DNA from: Erysipelotrichaceae bacterium
GTDB lineage: Bacteria > Bacillota_I > Bacilli_A > Erysipelotrichales > Erysipelotrichaceae
NCBI GenBank assembly: GCA_022772735.1
Contig: JALEZD010000023.1
Location: 123,791-187,790 of the forward strand
Direction of reading: 5' to 3'
DNA length: 64,000 nt
The translations under genes and the position numbers were made by a program. Shown piece after piece: positions 36,353 to 44,295 of the stretch (its first letter is position 1; each line of letters opens with the position of its first letter). Below the pieces are notes generated by a model. That model made no database searches, was not told the origin of the DNA, and saw only the letters and a program-made list of their open reading frames with translations.

Positions 36353-37198
36353 AGCTTCTTGAACTTCTAAATTCTTTAGTCTATATACAACAACTTCGGC
36401 ATTAGATAAAAATCTAATGTCTTTTATTATTGTTCCTGTACCACTTGATACATCAATATTTATTTTATTTTCTAATTTATGTTTACCTCTAAAATAATAA
36501 CTTGTAAAGTCAGGTTTATATAAAGAATCAAATAAATAAAAAACTTGTCCTCCAAGACTATGACCAGTTAGATATAAATCAGATGATTCTCTAGGTATTT
36601 TATTTGCGGTATCTGGGGTATGGCAAACTGTTATTGTGTATGCTGTCCTTACAACGTTTTCATATGCTTGATTTATATTTAAATCAGCACTATCTTCATT
36701 GTTTAATCCTATTAAATTTATTGATTGAGAGCCTTTATTTCTAAGTTGTATTCCTTTATTATTTAAGACTTCAAAATTACTTTTATTTAGTATTTCGTTT
36801 ACTAAATCAATATTTGAAATATCATAATCACCATAAACTGCAAATTTTCCAAGAGGGGCGTTAATTCCTTTTAAAAATCCTATAAGATTTTGTTTGTTTT
36901 CTTCACTAATTGTTCCATTTATCAAATCACCACCAAAAATGACTACATCAGGGCTAGAGCTATTTATTGTTTTTATTAAACTCTGTAGCCTATCATCATC
37001 CATAAACAACCCATAGTGCAAATCTGAAAAAAATAATATATTAATATCATTTAATTCTTTTGGTATTCTTACAGATGATGCAGTTTCATACCTTATTATG
37101 AATCTTTTAGGAGCTATATAATAACTATCATATATTAACCCACTTATTATACTTATAAATAGTAATAACAATATGAGTATTTTGTATTGAATTTTCAT
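36344..37198 (-). CDS. Membrane-anchored metallophosphoesterase-like protein with altered active-site motifs
   Basis: A 284-residue calcineurin-like phosphoesterase of the YkuE/YaeI type with an N-terminal membrane helix (residues 7-29). Motif I is intact (Asp59 and His61 in FSDLHYG), motif II is intact (GGDLING, Asp91), but the usual GNHD box reads GDYD (123-126) and the last GHTHGGQ box reads GHSLGGQ (212-218), losing its second His. His193 (VCHTPD) remains. Family enzymes hydrolyse phosphoesters such as UDP-diacylglucosamine or lipid substrates at the membrane. Here the metal centre is altered, so activity is uncertain. Confidence 0.8.
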   Translation of the reverse strand: MKIQYKILILLLLFISIISGLIYDSYYIAPKRFIIRYETASSVRIPKELNDINILFFSDLHYGLFMDDDRLQSLIKTINSSSPDVVIFGGDLINGTISEENKQNLIGFLKGINAPLGKFAVYGDYDISNIDLVNEILNKSNFEVLNNKGIQLRNKGSQSINLIGLNNEDSADLNINQAYENVVRTAYTITVCHTPDTANKIPRESSDLYLTGHSLGGQVFYLFDSLYKPDFTSYYFRGKHKLENKINIDVSSGTGTIIKDIRFLSNAEVVVYRLKNLEVQEASQ

Positions 37199-37250
37199 TA
37201 TTTACTCCTTTCTAGGAATATATTATATAATAATTTATGTAATAAAAACA

Positions 37251-37259
37251 TGATATAAT
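37251..37259 (+). promoter_or_regulatory. Extended -10 promoter of the HAD phosphatase gene
   Basis: TGATATAAT, 20 bp before ATG 37280; TAATTT lies at the -35 position. Confidence 0.5.
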
Positions 37260-37279
37260 TTTAATATGGAGATTTAAAA

Positions 37280-38047
37280 ATGATTAATAAATTTTATATG
37301 ATTGACCTAGATGGAACAATGTTTAATGGTACACAAATAATAGAAGGTGCTAAAGAGTTTATAGATTATTTGATAAAAAATAATATTGGATTTATTTTTT
37401 TGACGAATAATTCATCTCGCACTCAAGAACAGGCAGCCATGCATATGATAAAGATGGGTTTTAATGGAATTAAACCTGAGATGTTTTATACAAGTGCAAT
37501 GGCAGCTGCAGATACAATATCAAGACTATATCCAAATAAGAGAAGAGCTGCTTATATTGGAGAAACTGGTATGAAAAATGCATTATTAGATAATGGTTTT
37601 AAAATTGATCCTGATAAACCAGATTTTTTATTTGTTGGATTGGATAGAAATGCAACTTATAGAGATTATAGTTTTGCGCTTAGAGCTTTAAAAAATGGTG
37701 CTATATTAATTGGTACAAATAATGATAGAGTTCTTTTATCACAAGATGGTGCAAATATTGGGAATGGCTCAATTGTTGCAATGTTTGAATACGCAAGCAA
37801 TACAGAAGCTATTAAAATTGGAAAACCCCATCAAGCTATAATTGAAGGGGCATTAAGGTATACCAAAGTTAATAAAGAAAATATAATTATTATTGGTGAT
37901 AATTTAGAAACTGATATTGTACTTGGAAAAAATGCAGGAATTGACACAGTTCTTGTAACAACGGGTGTAAATGATATGGAAGATTGTTATAAACTTAATA
38001 TTCATCCAACATACATTGTAGATAATTTATCTAGATTGATTAGATAG
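37280..38047 (+). CDS. HAD-superfamily subclass IIA phosphatase (NagD/PGP-like)
   Basis: A 255-residue HAD hydrolase: the nucleophile motif reads YMIDLDGTMFNG (residues 6-17), motif II LTNNSSRTQ, a C2A cap domain in the middle, the motif III Lys in IKIGKPHQAI, and motif IV IIGDNLETDIVLGKNAG. The class dephosphorylates small metabolites, including p-nitrophenyl phosphate and sugar or nucleotide phosphates; the true substrate is not evident. The 3' end overlaps the convergent amidotransferase gene by 8 bp. Confidence 0.92.
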   Translation: MINKFYMIDLDGTMFNGTQIIEGAKEFIDYLIKNNIGFIFLTNNSSRTQEQAAMHMIKMGFNGIKPEMFYTSAMAAADTISRLYPNKRRAAYIGETGMKNALLDNGFKIDPDKPDFLFVGLDRNATYRDYSFALRALKNGAILIGTNNDRVLLSQDGANIGNGSIVAMFEYASNTEAIKIGKPHQAIIEGALRYTKVNKENIIIIGDNLETDIVLGKNAGIDTVLVTTGVNDMEDCYKLNIHPTYIVDNLSRLIR

Positions 38048-38729
38048 CACAATATTCTATAAATTTTTTAAATAAATTTAAATGTTTTGTATCATTTGTT
38101 AGCTGTTCAGGATGCCATTGAACAGCTAATATTTTTTTATCTAATTCAATTGCCTCTATAACACCATCATCACTTATGCCAGAAACAACTAAATCTTTAC
38201 CAATATTTTTTATTGCTTGATGATGAAAACTATTTATTTTATGTCTGTTTCCATAAATTTCATTCATTATAGTGTTTTCTTTGAAATTTGCAAAATATTC
38301 GTATCCAGGATTTTTATCTTGATTATGATTAACTTTTGTTAAATTATCTTTTAATATGTCTTGATATAAAGAGCCACCAAAATAAACATTTATTATTTGC
38401 ATTCCTCTACAAATTCCTAATATGGGCTTATTTAATTCTAAACAAATTTTAATTAAATTTAAATCGTTTTTATCATCTTCAATTTCAAAAGGTTTTGAAA
38501 ATGTTATATCTTCATTATAAAAACAAGGATTTACATCATCACCACCACAAATTATTAATCCATCTAAATCATTCATAATTTCTTTTAGGGTATCATAATC
38601 CGCATTGGGTATAATAATAGGGCATGTATTTAAAGAAAGCAGGGTATTAACATAATTTTTATTGACTCTACTATAATTATAATCATCTGATTTATAACTT
38701 CTATTTGTAAGACCAATCTTTAATTTCAT
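38040..38729 (-). CDS. Class-I glutamine amidotransferase / gamma-glutamyl hydrolase-like (peptidase C26)
   Basis: A 229-residue protein like PuuD and other gamma-glutamyl-GABA hydrolases. The nucleophile elbow is LGICRGMQIIN (Cys107), with His206 and Glu208 in AVQWHPEQ completing the triad; GGDDVNP and NSFHHQAIK are family strings. GGAG six bases before ATG 38729 decides between this start and ATG 38741. It is monocistronic and lies behind a 17-bp palindrome that may be its operator. Confidence 0.88.
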   Translation of the reverse strand: MKLKIGLTNRSYKSDDYNYSRVNKNYVNTLLSLNTCPIIIPNADYDTLKEIMNDLDGLIICGGDDVNPCFYNEDITFSKPFEIEDDKNDLNLIKICLELNKPILGICRGMQIINVYFGGSLYQDILKDNLTKVNHNQDKNPGYEYFANFKENTIMNEIYGNRHKINSFHHQAIKNIGKDLVVSGISDDGVIEAIELDKKILAVQWHPEQLTNDTKHLNLFKKFIEYCAI

Positions 38730-38777
38730 AAAAAACTCCATTTCACATATTTTTACATTATTGTAACATATTTAAAC

Positions 38778-38794
38778 TATACAAAGTTTGTATA
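38778..38794. promoter_or_regulatory. Perfect 17-bp palindrome, candidate operator of the amidotransferase gene
   Basis: TATACAAAGTTTGTATA at 38778-38794, about 50 bp before the start. It lies just upstream of an extended -10 (TGTTACAAT on the minus strand), so a repressor bound there could block the promoter. Confidence 0.5.
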
Positions 38795-38802
38795 TTATAT
38801 AC

Positions 38803-38821
38803 AAGCAATTAATAATTGCTT
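38803..38821. repeat. Short inverted repeat upstream of the amidotransferase promoter
   Basis: AAGCAATT (38803-38810) / AATTGCTT (38814-38821), 3-nt centre. No T-run follows, so it is not an obvious terminator. Confidence 0.4.
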
Positions 38822-38872
38822 TAATAAATATATCCCCCTTAATATATTTATGAACATTCTATCCCTTAAAAT

Positions 38873-38904
38873 AAAGAAAAAGAAGTATTACTTCTTTTTC
38901 TTTT
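38873..38904 (-). terminator. Terminator of the radical SAM gene
   Basis: Long inverted repeat with arms AAAGAAAAAGAAGTA (38873-38887) and TACTTCTTTTTCTTT (38889-38903). It lies 25 bp past the stop of the minus-strand radical SAM gene; the U-run on that strand is weak, being interrupted by C's. Confidence 0.6.
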
Positions 38905-38927
38905 GTAAGAATTATAGACATTGATAA

Positions 38928-39860
38928 TTAGTATAAATCACCTTGATAATAGCCATTTCTTGCCATAAGTTTATCAATTTCATTTAAAACTATTGTTTTT
39001 TTGATTAACCATTTAGGCTCTATTAATTCCTCTTTAACTGGATCTCCAGTAAGTCTTTGTACAATGATTTCTGGTTTTAAATGTCTTAATTGCTCAACAA
39101 CAATTTCAACATACTCTTCTCTTGATAAAAGTTTAAATGGAGATAAAAGAAATTGTTTTTTTATTGGTGCATCTTTAGTTATGCTTAACATATGTATTTT
39201 TATAGCATCAAACGGTAAATATTTGATATCTTTTATCGTGTTAATCATATCTTCTTTTGTTTCATTTGGTAAACCATTTATTATATGTATACAAACTTTT
39301 AAATTTGTACTTGATAATTTTTGTAGACACTCTTTCAAACAATTGAAATCATGTCCACGGTTAATATAATTTGCAGTTTTATCATTTGAAGTTTGTAAAC
39401 CTAATTCGATCCATATTTCTTTTTTATTTGTTAGCGAATTTAAAAAACTTATTTTTTCATCTTCTAAACAATCTGGGCGTGTTGCGATTGCAATCGCAAC
39501 AACATCATCATTTTGTAAAAATGGTTCTACCATATTTTTTATTTTTTCAAGACTTCCATATGTATTTGTATATGCTTGAAAATATGCAATGTGCTTTGCA
39601 TGTGGCCATTTATTGTATATTAATTTTTTGCTTATTTCATATTGATGAGAGATATTAGGCTCTTTGATTGTAAATTCTCCACTGCCTCTTGCAGAACAAA
39701 AAATGCATCCACCATAACCTTTTTTTCCATCTCTATTTGGACAGCTAAATCCAGCATCTAAAGGTATTTTTGCGACTTTTGTATTAAATCTTTTTTGAAG
39801 ATAGTAGTTAAATGTATGATAACGTTTGTTATCGTTAGAATATTCAAATTTATTTTTCAT
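38928..39860 (-). CDS. TIGR01212 family radical SAM protein
   Basis: A 310-residue radical SAM protein of the YtqA/YhcC type. The cluster cysteines are Cys40, Cys52 and Cys55 (C-X11-C-X2-C in FSCPNRDGKKGYGGCIFC), the spacing used by this family and Elp3 relatives. FQAYTNTYG, IATRPDCL, LGLQTSND and HIINGLPNET are conserved. Its reaction is not established; a role in RNA modification has been discussed for relatives. The start has no Shine-Dalgarno and lies 7 nt after a TATAAT, so the mRNA may be leaderless. Confidence 0.92.
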   Translation of the reverse strand: MKNKFEYSNDNKRYHTFNYYLQKRFNTKVAKIPLDAGFSCPNRDGKKGYGGCIFCSARGSGEFTIKEPNISHQYEISKKLIYNKWPHAKHIAYFQAYTNTYGSLEKIKNMVEPFLQNDDVVAIAIATRPDCLEDEKISFLNSLTNKKEIWIELGLQTSNDKTANYINRGHDFNCLKECLQKLSSTNLKVCIHIINGLPNETKEDMINTIKDIKYLPFDAIKIHMLSITKDAPIKKQFLLSPFKLLSREEYVEIVVEQLRHLKPEIIVQRLTGDPVKEELIEPKWLIKKTIVLNEIDKLMARNGYYQGDLY

Positions 39861-39867
39861 ATAAAGT

Positions 39868-39876
39868 ATTATAACA
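39868..39876 (-). promoter_or_regulatory. Extended -10 promoter giving a possible leaderless mRNA
   Basis: On the minus strand TGTTATAAT (39876-39868), then seven bases, then the ATG of the radical SAM gene (39860). It begins where the U-run of the degV terminator ends. Confidence 0.55.
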
Positions 39877-39899
39877 AAAAAAGCCTTTTAGTAGGCTTT
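39876..39899 (-). terminator. Terminator of the degV gene
   Basis: On the minus strand AAAGCCT (39899-39893) / AGGCTTT (39886-39880) with a U-run of seven. The upstream arm lies within the last codons of the degV gene. Confidence 0.8.
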
Positions 39900-40721
39900 A
39901 ATTGATTGGATTGCAATACATTTTGGTCCACCTTGTGTAATAAATGCACAAGATAGTTCTAAAATTTCAAGAGTTACCTCTGGAAATTCTTTAAGAAATT
40001 TATCTTTTATATATAATGCTTCTTCAATGTTAAAAGCATGTGATATATATACTTTGTAATTTTTATTTAAAATAGGTTTATAAAATTCTATTATTTTATT
40101 TATTGCAATTTTAAAATTGCGTGACATACCAAATTTATCCAACTTTTTACCATCTTTTGTTTGTTTTATTATTGGTTGAATTTTTAATAATCCAGCAAGT
40201 GTTGCAGCAATTGGAGTTAATCTACCACCTCTTTTTAAATAATCAAAGTCCTGTGGCAATAAAAAGGATTCAACAGTTTCAATTTTTTCATTAATGGTTT
40301 TAATAATATTTTCAATAGTTTCATTATTTTTAATCATGTTTAAAGCAATTTCAACAAGATGTCTATGTGGACCACACAATGTTTTAGTGTTAATAACGTG
40401 AATTTTTTCGTTTTTTTCTATACTGTTTTTTGCAAGAAGTGCAGTTTGATATGTACCACTTAAACCATCTGCCATTGATAAAACGACACAATCTTCATCA
40501 CAATTTTCTAATTCTTCTGTTAGTCTTCCAAGAGAAGGTTGAGATGATGTTGGTATATATCCATCATTTATTAAATTTAAAAATTCTTCTGTACTTATAT
40601 CTTCAAATTCATTGTATTGTTTATTGTTGATAGTTACAGTTAGTGGATTAACAATAAATCCTAATTCTTTTGCTTGATTTGGCGTATATAGACAAGATGA
40701 GTCTGAAATTAATTTAACCAT
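39888..40721 (-). CDS. DegV family fatty-acid-binding protein (FakB-like)
   Basis: A 277-residue DegV protein. SDSSCLYTP at the N-terminus, the GYIPTSSQPS segment, LSMADGLSGTYQTA and YLKRGGRLTP are the expected motifs. DegV proteins bind one fatty acid and present it to FakA for phosphorylation; fakA is at 8488-10137 in this window. AAGGAG precedes ATG 40721. A perfect palindrome overlaps its promoter, suggesting repression by a dimeric regulator. Which fatty acid it prefers cannot be told from sequence. Confidence 0.92.
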   Translation of the reverse strand: MVKLISDSSCLYTPNQAKELGFIVNPLTVTINNKQYNEFEDISTEEFLNLINDGYIPTSSQPSLGRLTEELENCDEDCVVLSMADGLSGTYQTALLAKNSIEKNEKIHVINTKTLCGPHRHLVEIALNMIKNNETIENIIKTINEKIETVESFLLPQDFDYLKRGGRLTPIAATLAGLLKIQPIIKQTKDGKKLDKFGMSRNFKIAINKIIEFYKPILNKNYKVYISHAFNIEEALYIKDKFLKEFPEVTLEILELSCAFITQGGPKCIAIQSIKAY

Positions 40722-40734
40722 ATTTTCTCCTTGT

Positions 40735-40766
40735 ATCTAGTTATTATAACTAGATGAATTATATCA
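40735..40766 (-). promoter_or_regulatory. degV promoter with 21-bp perfect palindrome (candidate operator)
   Basis: On the minus strand an extended -10 TGATATAAT (40766-40758) is followed by a perfect palindrome at 40755-40735: arms ATCTAGTTAT and ATAACTAGAT around one central base. The palindrome lies at the expected start point and just before the ribosome site, and itself contains TATAAT. Confidence 0.65.
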
Positions 40767-40791
40767 TATTTTTGTTTTTTACTATAGACTT

Positions 40792-40820
40792 TTGACAATA
40801 TTAAATAATTTATATATTAT
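40792..40820 (+). promoter_or_regulatory. Strong sigma-A promoter of leuS
   Basis: TTGACA (40792-40797), 17-bp spacer, TATTAT (40815-40820). Transcription would begin near 40827, in front of the T-box leader. Confidence 0.85.
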
Positions 40821-40826
40821 AAATAC

Positions 40827-41017
40827 ATACGATGAAACAAAGTAGTAAATACTTAACTTTTGTAGAGAGCTAAGGGTTGGTGTAACTTAGTAAAGTAAAC
40901 TATTGAACTTGTTGTGGAGTAATGTAGTTCCTGCGTTAAAGGAAATAAGAGAGCATGTGTTCATGAACTAAGGTGGTACCGCGTATATTTACGTCCTTAG
41001 GATGAACTTTTTTTAAT
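40827..41017 (+). promoter_or_regulatory. T-box riboswitch of leuS
   Basis: The T-box core AAGGTGGTACCGCG is at 40970-40983. Stem I features precede it (AGAGAGC...GGGTTGGTGTAA near 40865-40886). A possible specifier is CTT at 40908-40910 in the TGAACTTG context, a leucine codon. The terminator pairs TGTTCAT and CTAAGG (40959-40973 region) with CCTTAG and ATGAAC (40994-41009), followed by a T-run to 41016. The T-box region can instead form the antiterminator when uncharged tRNA-Leu binds, turning on leuS. Specifier assignment is by eye. Confidence 0.92.
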
Positions 41018-41032
41018 TTTAAGGAGGGTAAT

Positions 41033-43429
41033 ATGGGATATAATCATTTAGAAATCGAAAAGAAATGGCAAAATTATTGGGAAAAAAATCAAACATTTAA
41101 GACTGATGTCTGGGATTTTTCAAAACCGAAGTATTATGCTTTAGATATGTTTCCATACCCAAGTGGTGTAGGTCTTCATGCAGGGCATCCAGAAGGGTAT
41201 ACAGCAACAGACATAATATGCAGAAAAAAGAGAATGGAAGGCTACAATGTTTTACATCCAATGGGATTTGATAGTTTTGGATTGCCAGCAGAACAGTATG
41301 CGATAAGTACTGGCAATCATCCTGAGGGATTTACTTTAAAAAACATTGAAACTTTTAGAAAACAATTAAAAATGCTTGGTTTTTCTTATGATTGGAGTAA
41401 GGAGGTTTCTACAAGTGATCCAAATTTTTATAAATGGACACAATGGATATTTAAACAATTATTTAATGATGGGTTGGCAAAATGTGTAGAAATGCCTGTA
41501 AACTGGTGTGAAGAGCTTGGGACAGTTTTGGCAAATGATGAAGTTATTGATGGTAGAAGTGAAAGAGGAAATTATCCTGTTGTTAAAAAAATGATGCGAC
41601 AATGGGTAATTGATATTGTTGAATATGCTGAAAAACTTTTACAAGGTTTAGATGAAATTGATTGGCCAGAGTCAACAAAAGAAATGCAAAGAAATTGGAT
41701 TGGTAAATCAATTGGTGCAGAAGTTATATTTAAAGTTTATAATTCAGATGAAAGTTTTAAAGTTTTTACAACTCGATGTGATACCTTGTTTGGTGCAACA
41801 TATTGTGTATTATCACCAGAACATGAATTAGTAAATAAAATTACTACTAGTGAATATAAAAATGAAGTTGATAAATATGTTAATGAAGCAAAAAACAAAT
41901 CTGAAATAGAAAGAAGTGACAATACAAAGGAAAAAACAGGTGTGTTTACAGGAGCATATGCAATTAATCCTGTAAATAATAAAAAAATACCAATATGGAT
42001 ATCTGATTATGTTTTAATGGGATATGGTACAGGCGCTATTATGGCTGTACCTGCACATGATGAAAGAGATTTTGATTTTGCTAAAAAATTCCAAATTGAA
42101 ATAATTGATGTTTTAGATGGTAGAAAAGATGATGATAAAGCATATACAGGTGATGGGCTACATATCAATTCTGAGTTTCTAAATGGTTTAAATAAAGAAG
42201 AGGCTATCTCTAAGATGATTGATTGGTTGAAATTAAATAATGTTGGAAAAGATAAAGTAAACTATAAAATTAGAGAGTGGATATTTGCCAGACAAAGATA
42301 TTGGGGGGAACCAATACCTGTTATATATATGAATGATGGTGATATTATTGCGGTTAGTGATGAAAATCTTCCTCTTATTTTACCTGATGTTAATGATTAT
42401 GTACCAAGAAACGGAAAATCACCACTAGAAAATGCTAAAGACTGGGTGAATGTAGAAGTTGATGGCAAGATAGGAAAAAGGGAAACAAGTACTATGCCAG
42501 GTTCTGCTGGTTCAAGTTGGTATTTTTTAAGATATATTGATCCAAAAAATGAAAATGAACTTTGTGATTATAAATTAATGAAGCATTGGTTACCGGTTGA
42601 TTTGTATATAGGTGGTCCAGAACATGCAGTAGGGCATCTACTTTATTCAAGAATGTGGAATAACTACTTGTATGATAAGGGAATAGTTCCAGTTAAAGAA
42701 CCATTTAAAAAGCTTGTGCATCAAGGTATGATATTAGGTGCTAATGGAATAAAAATGGGTAAGAGATTCCCAGAATTTGTGGTTGATCCTGAAGAAGTTG
42801 TTGAAAAATACGGTGCTGATACGCTTAGATTATATGAAATGTTTATGGGACCACTTGAAGCAAGTAAGCCTTGGTCTAATCAAGGAGTTGATGGAGCTAG
42901 AAAATGGTTAGATAGAGTTTACAGAATTTTTATTGAGATGGATAAATTAACGGATGTAAATACTCATGAACTTGACTATGTATATAATGAAACAGTTAAA
43001 AAGGTTACAGATGATATAGAAACACTTAATTTAAATACTGCAATTTCACAGATGATGATTTTTATTAACGAATGTTATAAACAGGAAAAAATTTATAAAG
43101 AATATGCAGTTAATTTTATAAAAATGTTATCTTGTTATGCACCACATATTTGTGAAGAAATGTATTCAATTATTACTGGCAAAACTGGAATTACTTATGA
43201 AACATGGCCAAACTATGATGAAAAAGCTTTAATAAAAGATGAAGTTGAAATTGTTGTACAAGTTAGTGGCAAAGTTAGAGGTAGGTTTACTATAAAAAAA
43301 GGAAGTAGTGAAGAAGAATTAATTAACAAGGCTATTAGCATTGAAAGTGTTAAACAACATCTCGATAATAAGACAATTTTAAAAACAATTGTAGTTGCAG
43401 ATAAAATTGTTAATATTGTTGCAAAATAA
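41033..43429 (+). CDS. leuS: Leucyl-tRNA synthetase
   Basis: A 798-residue class I synthetase charging tRNA-Leu. The HIGH motif reads HAGH (49-52, in [17 protein letters not shown]); the CP1 editing domain shows the conserved [12 protein letters not shown] and [17 protein letters not shown]. The KMSKS loop is atypical: KMGKR at 574-578, followed by [22 protein letters not shown]. The anticodon-binding and C-terminal domains follow. AAGGAGGG precedes ATG 41033. Regulation is by the T-box just upstream. Confidence 0.96.
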   Translation: MGYNHLEIEKKWQNYWEKNQTFKTDVWDFSKPKYYALDMFPYPSGVGLHAGHPEGYTATDIICRKKRMEGYNVLHPMGFDSFGLPAEQYAISTGNHPEGFTLKNIETFRKQLKMLGFSYDWSKEVSTSDPNFYKWTQWIFKQLFNDGLAKCVEMPVNWCEELGTVLANDEVIDGRSERGNYPVVKKMMRQWVIDIVEYAEKLLQGLDEIDWPESTKEMQRNWIGKSIGAEVIFKVYNSDESFKVFTTRCDTLFGATYCVLSPEHELVNKITTSEYKNEVDKYVNEAKNKSEIERSDNTKEKTGVFTGAYAINPVNNKKIPIWISDYVLMGYGTGAIMAVPAHDERDFDFAKKFQIEIIDVLDGRKDDDKAYTGDGLHINSEFLNGLNKEEAISKMIDWLKLNNVGKDKVNYKIREWIFARQRYWGEPIPVIYMNDGDIIAVSDENLPLILPDVNDYVPRNGKSPLENAKDWVNVEVDGKIGKRETSTMPGSAGSSWYFLRYIDPKNENELCDYKLMKHWLPVDLYIGGPEHAVGHLLYSRMWNNYLYDKGIVPVKEPFKKLVHQGMILGANGIKMGKRFPEFVVDPEEVVEKYGADTLRLYEMFMGPLEASKPWSNQGVDGARKWLDRVYRIFIEMDKLTDVNTHELDYVYNETVKKVTDDIETLNLNTAISQMMIFINECYKQEKIYKEYAVNFIKMLSCYAPHICEEMYSIITGKTGITYETWPNYDEKALIKDEVEIVVQVSGKVRGRFTIKKGSSEEELINKAISIESVKQHLDNKTILKTIVVADKIVNIVAK

Positions 43430-43438
43430 TAATGGTTA

Positions 43439-43500
43439 AAAAGTGTTCAGTATACTAGATACTAAAAGCTAAATAGTATTTAGAAGATGAACATTTTTTA
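43439..43500 (+). terminator. Long structured terminator after leuS
   Basis: Outer arms AAAAGTGTTC and GAACATTTTTT enclose an inner stem CTAGATACTA / TAGTATTTAG with G-U pairs, then a T-run. About 60 nt in all. Confidence 0.65.
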
Positions 43501-43518
43501 TTATGTTTTAATTTTAGG

Positions 43519-43547
43519 TTGACATTTACAATTTATTTTTATATCTT
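43519..43547 (+). promoter_or_regulatory. Promoter of the coiled-coil/GT-C gene pair
   Basis: TTGACA (43519-43524), 17-bp spacer, TATCTT (43542-43547), 35 bp before ATG 43582. Confidence 0.65.
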
Positions 43548-43581
43548 AAAGTTAATAGCGTACTATATACAGGAGAGATGT

Positions 43582-44292
43582 ATGAACATTAATTTAAAGA
43601 AAAAATTATATAATGACTTTTTTGGTGAAGAATTTAATGAAATTGATAACAATTTTTCTAATACTAAAATAAATGAAGCAGAAAAATTCGAAAAAAATCC
43701 AAAAGATTACTATGAAATGATAAATAGATTAAGAAAAGATATTTATGATGCAAATGTAGAAATTGAAAATTTAAAAATAGATTCAAATAAAGAATTTTTA
43801 AGTACAAAACCAAGAGAAGTTAATTATATACCCAAAAATGAAAACGCTTTATCAAGCGTTGAAACTATTGATGATATAAAAAAAATAGGAAATATTAATC
43901 TCATTGAAGAAAATAAAAGACTTTCTGATATCATTAATTCTTTAAGTGAAATGTTAAACTCAATGGTTTTAAAAGAAGAAAAATTAGTAAAGAAAATTAA
44001 TGAAATTGAAGATAATTATGAAAATAAAATTAATTTAAAATTTTCTGAGATGAACAATTATAAGCTTGAAATTGAAAAATACAAAAAGTTGCTTGTTGAA
44101 AAAATAGAGGATAATAAAAAACTTAAGACAAAAGTTATAGCATCAATTGATTATATTTGTGAGTTATCTGATAAGGTTGAATATTTAGAAGAAACTAATA
44201 AGCTTTTATTAAAACAGTTAGAAGAGCAAAGGCAAAAAAATAGAAAAATTGCCGATTTAGATATTTCTACATATTTTAACGAGAAAAATTAA
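43582..44292 (+). CDS. Coiled-coil protein at the 5' edge of the tad locus
   Basis: A 236-residue, highly charged protein with no signal or membrane segment. Residues about 45-65 and 110-225 have heptad-like Leu/Ile spacing. The C-terminal module (residues 188-229) matches residues 319-359 of the coiled-coil protein at the other end of the tad locus: 24 of 41 positions identical without gaps, including DKVxYL, KQLEEQR and KNR, then LDI. I do not recognise a named family. ATG 43582 has AGGAGAG before it; the frame opens earlier, at a TTG that is really the -35 box. It is 3 bp before the membrane protein gene. Confidence 0.8.
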   Translation: MNINLKKKLYNDFFGEEFNEIDNNFSNTKINEAEKFEKNPKDYYEMINRLRKDIYDANVEIENLKIDSNKEFLSTKPREVNYIPKNENALSSVETIDDIKKIGNINLIEENKRLSDIINSLSEMLNSMVLKEEKLVKKINEIEDNYENKINLKFSEMNNYKLEIEKYKKLLVEKIEDNKKLKTKVIASIDYICELSDKVEYLEETNKLLLKQLEEQRQKNRKIADLDISTYFNEKN

Positions 44293-44295
44293 TTT

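Noticed and set aside
39001-39658. Two + strand open frames (122 and 95 codons) opposite the radical SAM gene
   Set aside because: They lie wholly within the minus-strand radical SAM gene, which has cluster cysteines and conserved motifs.
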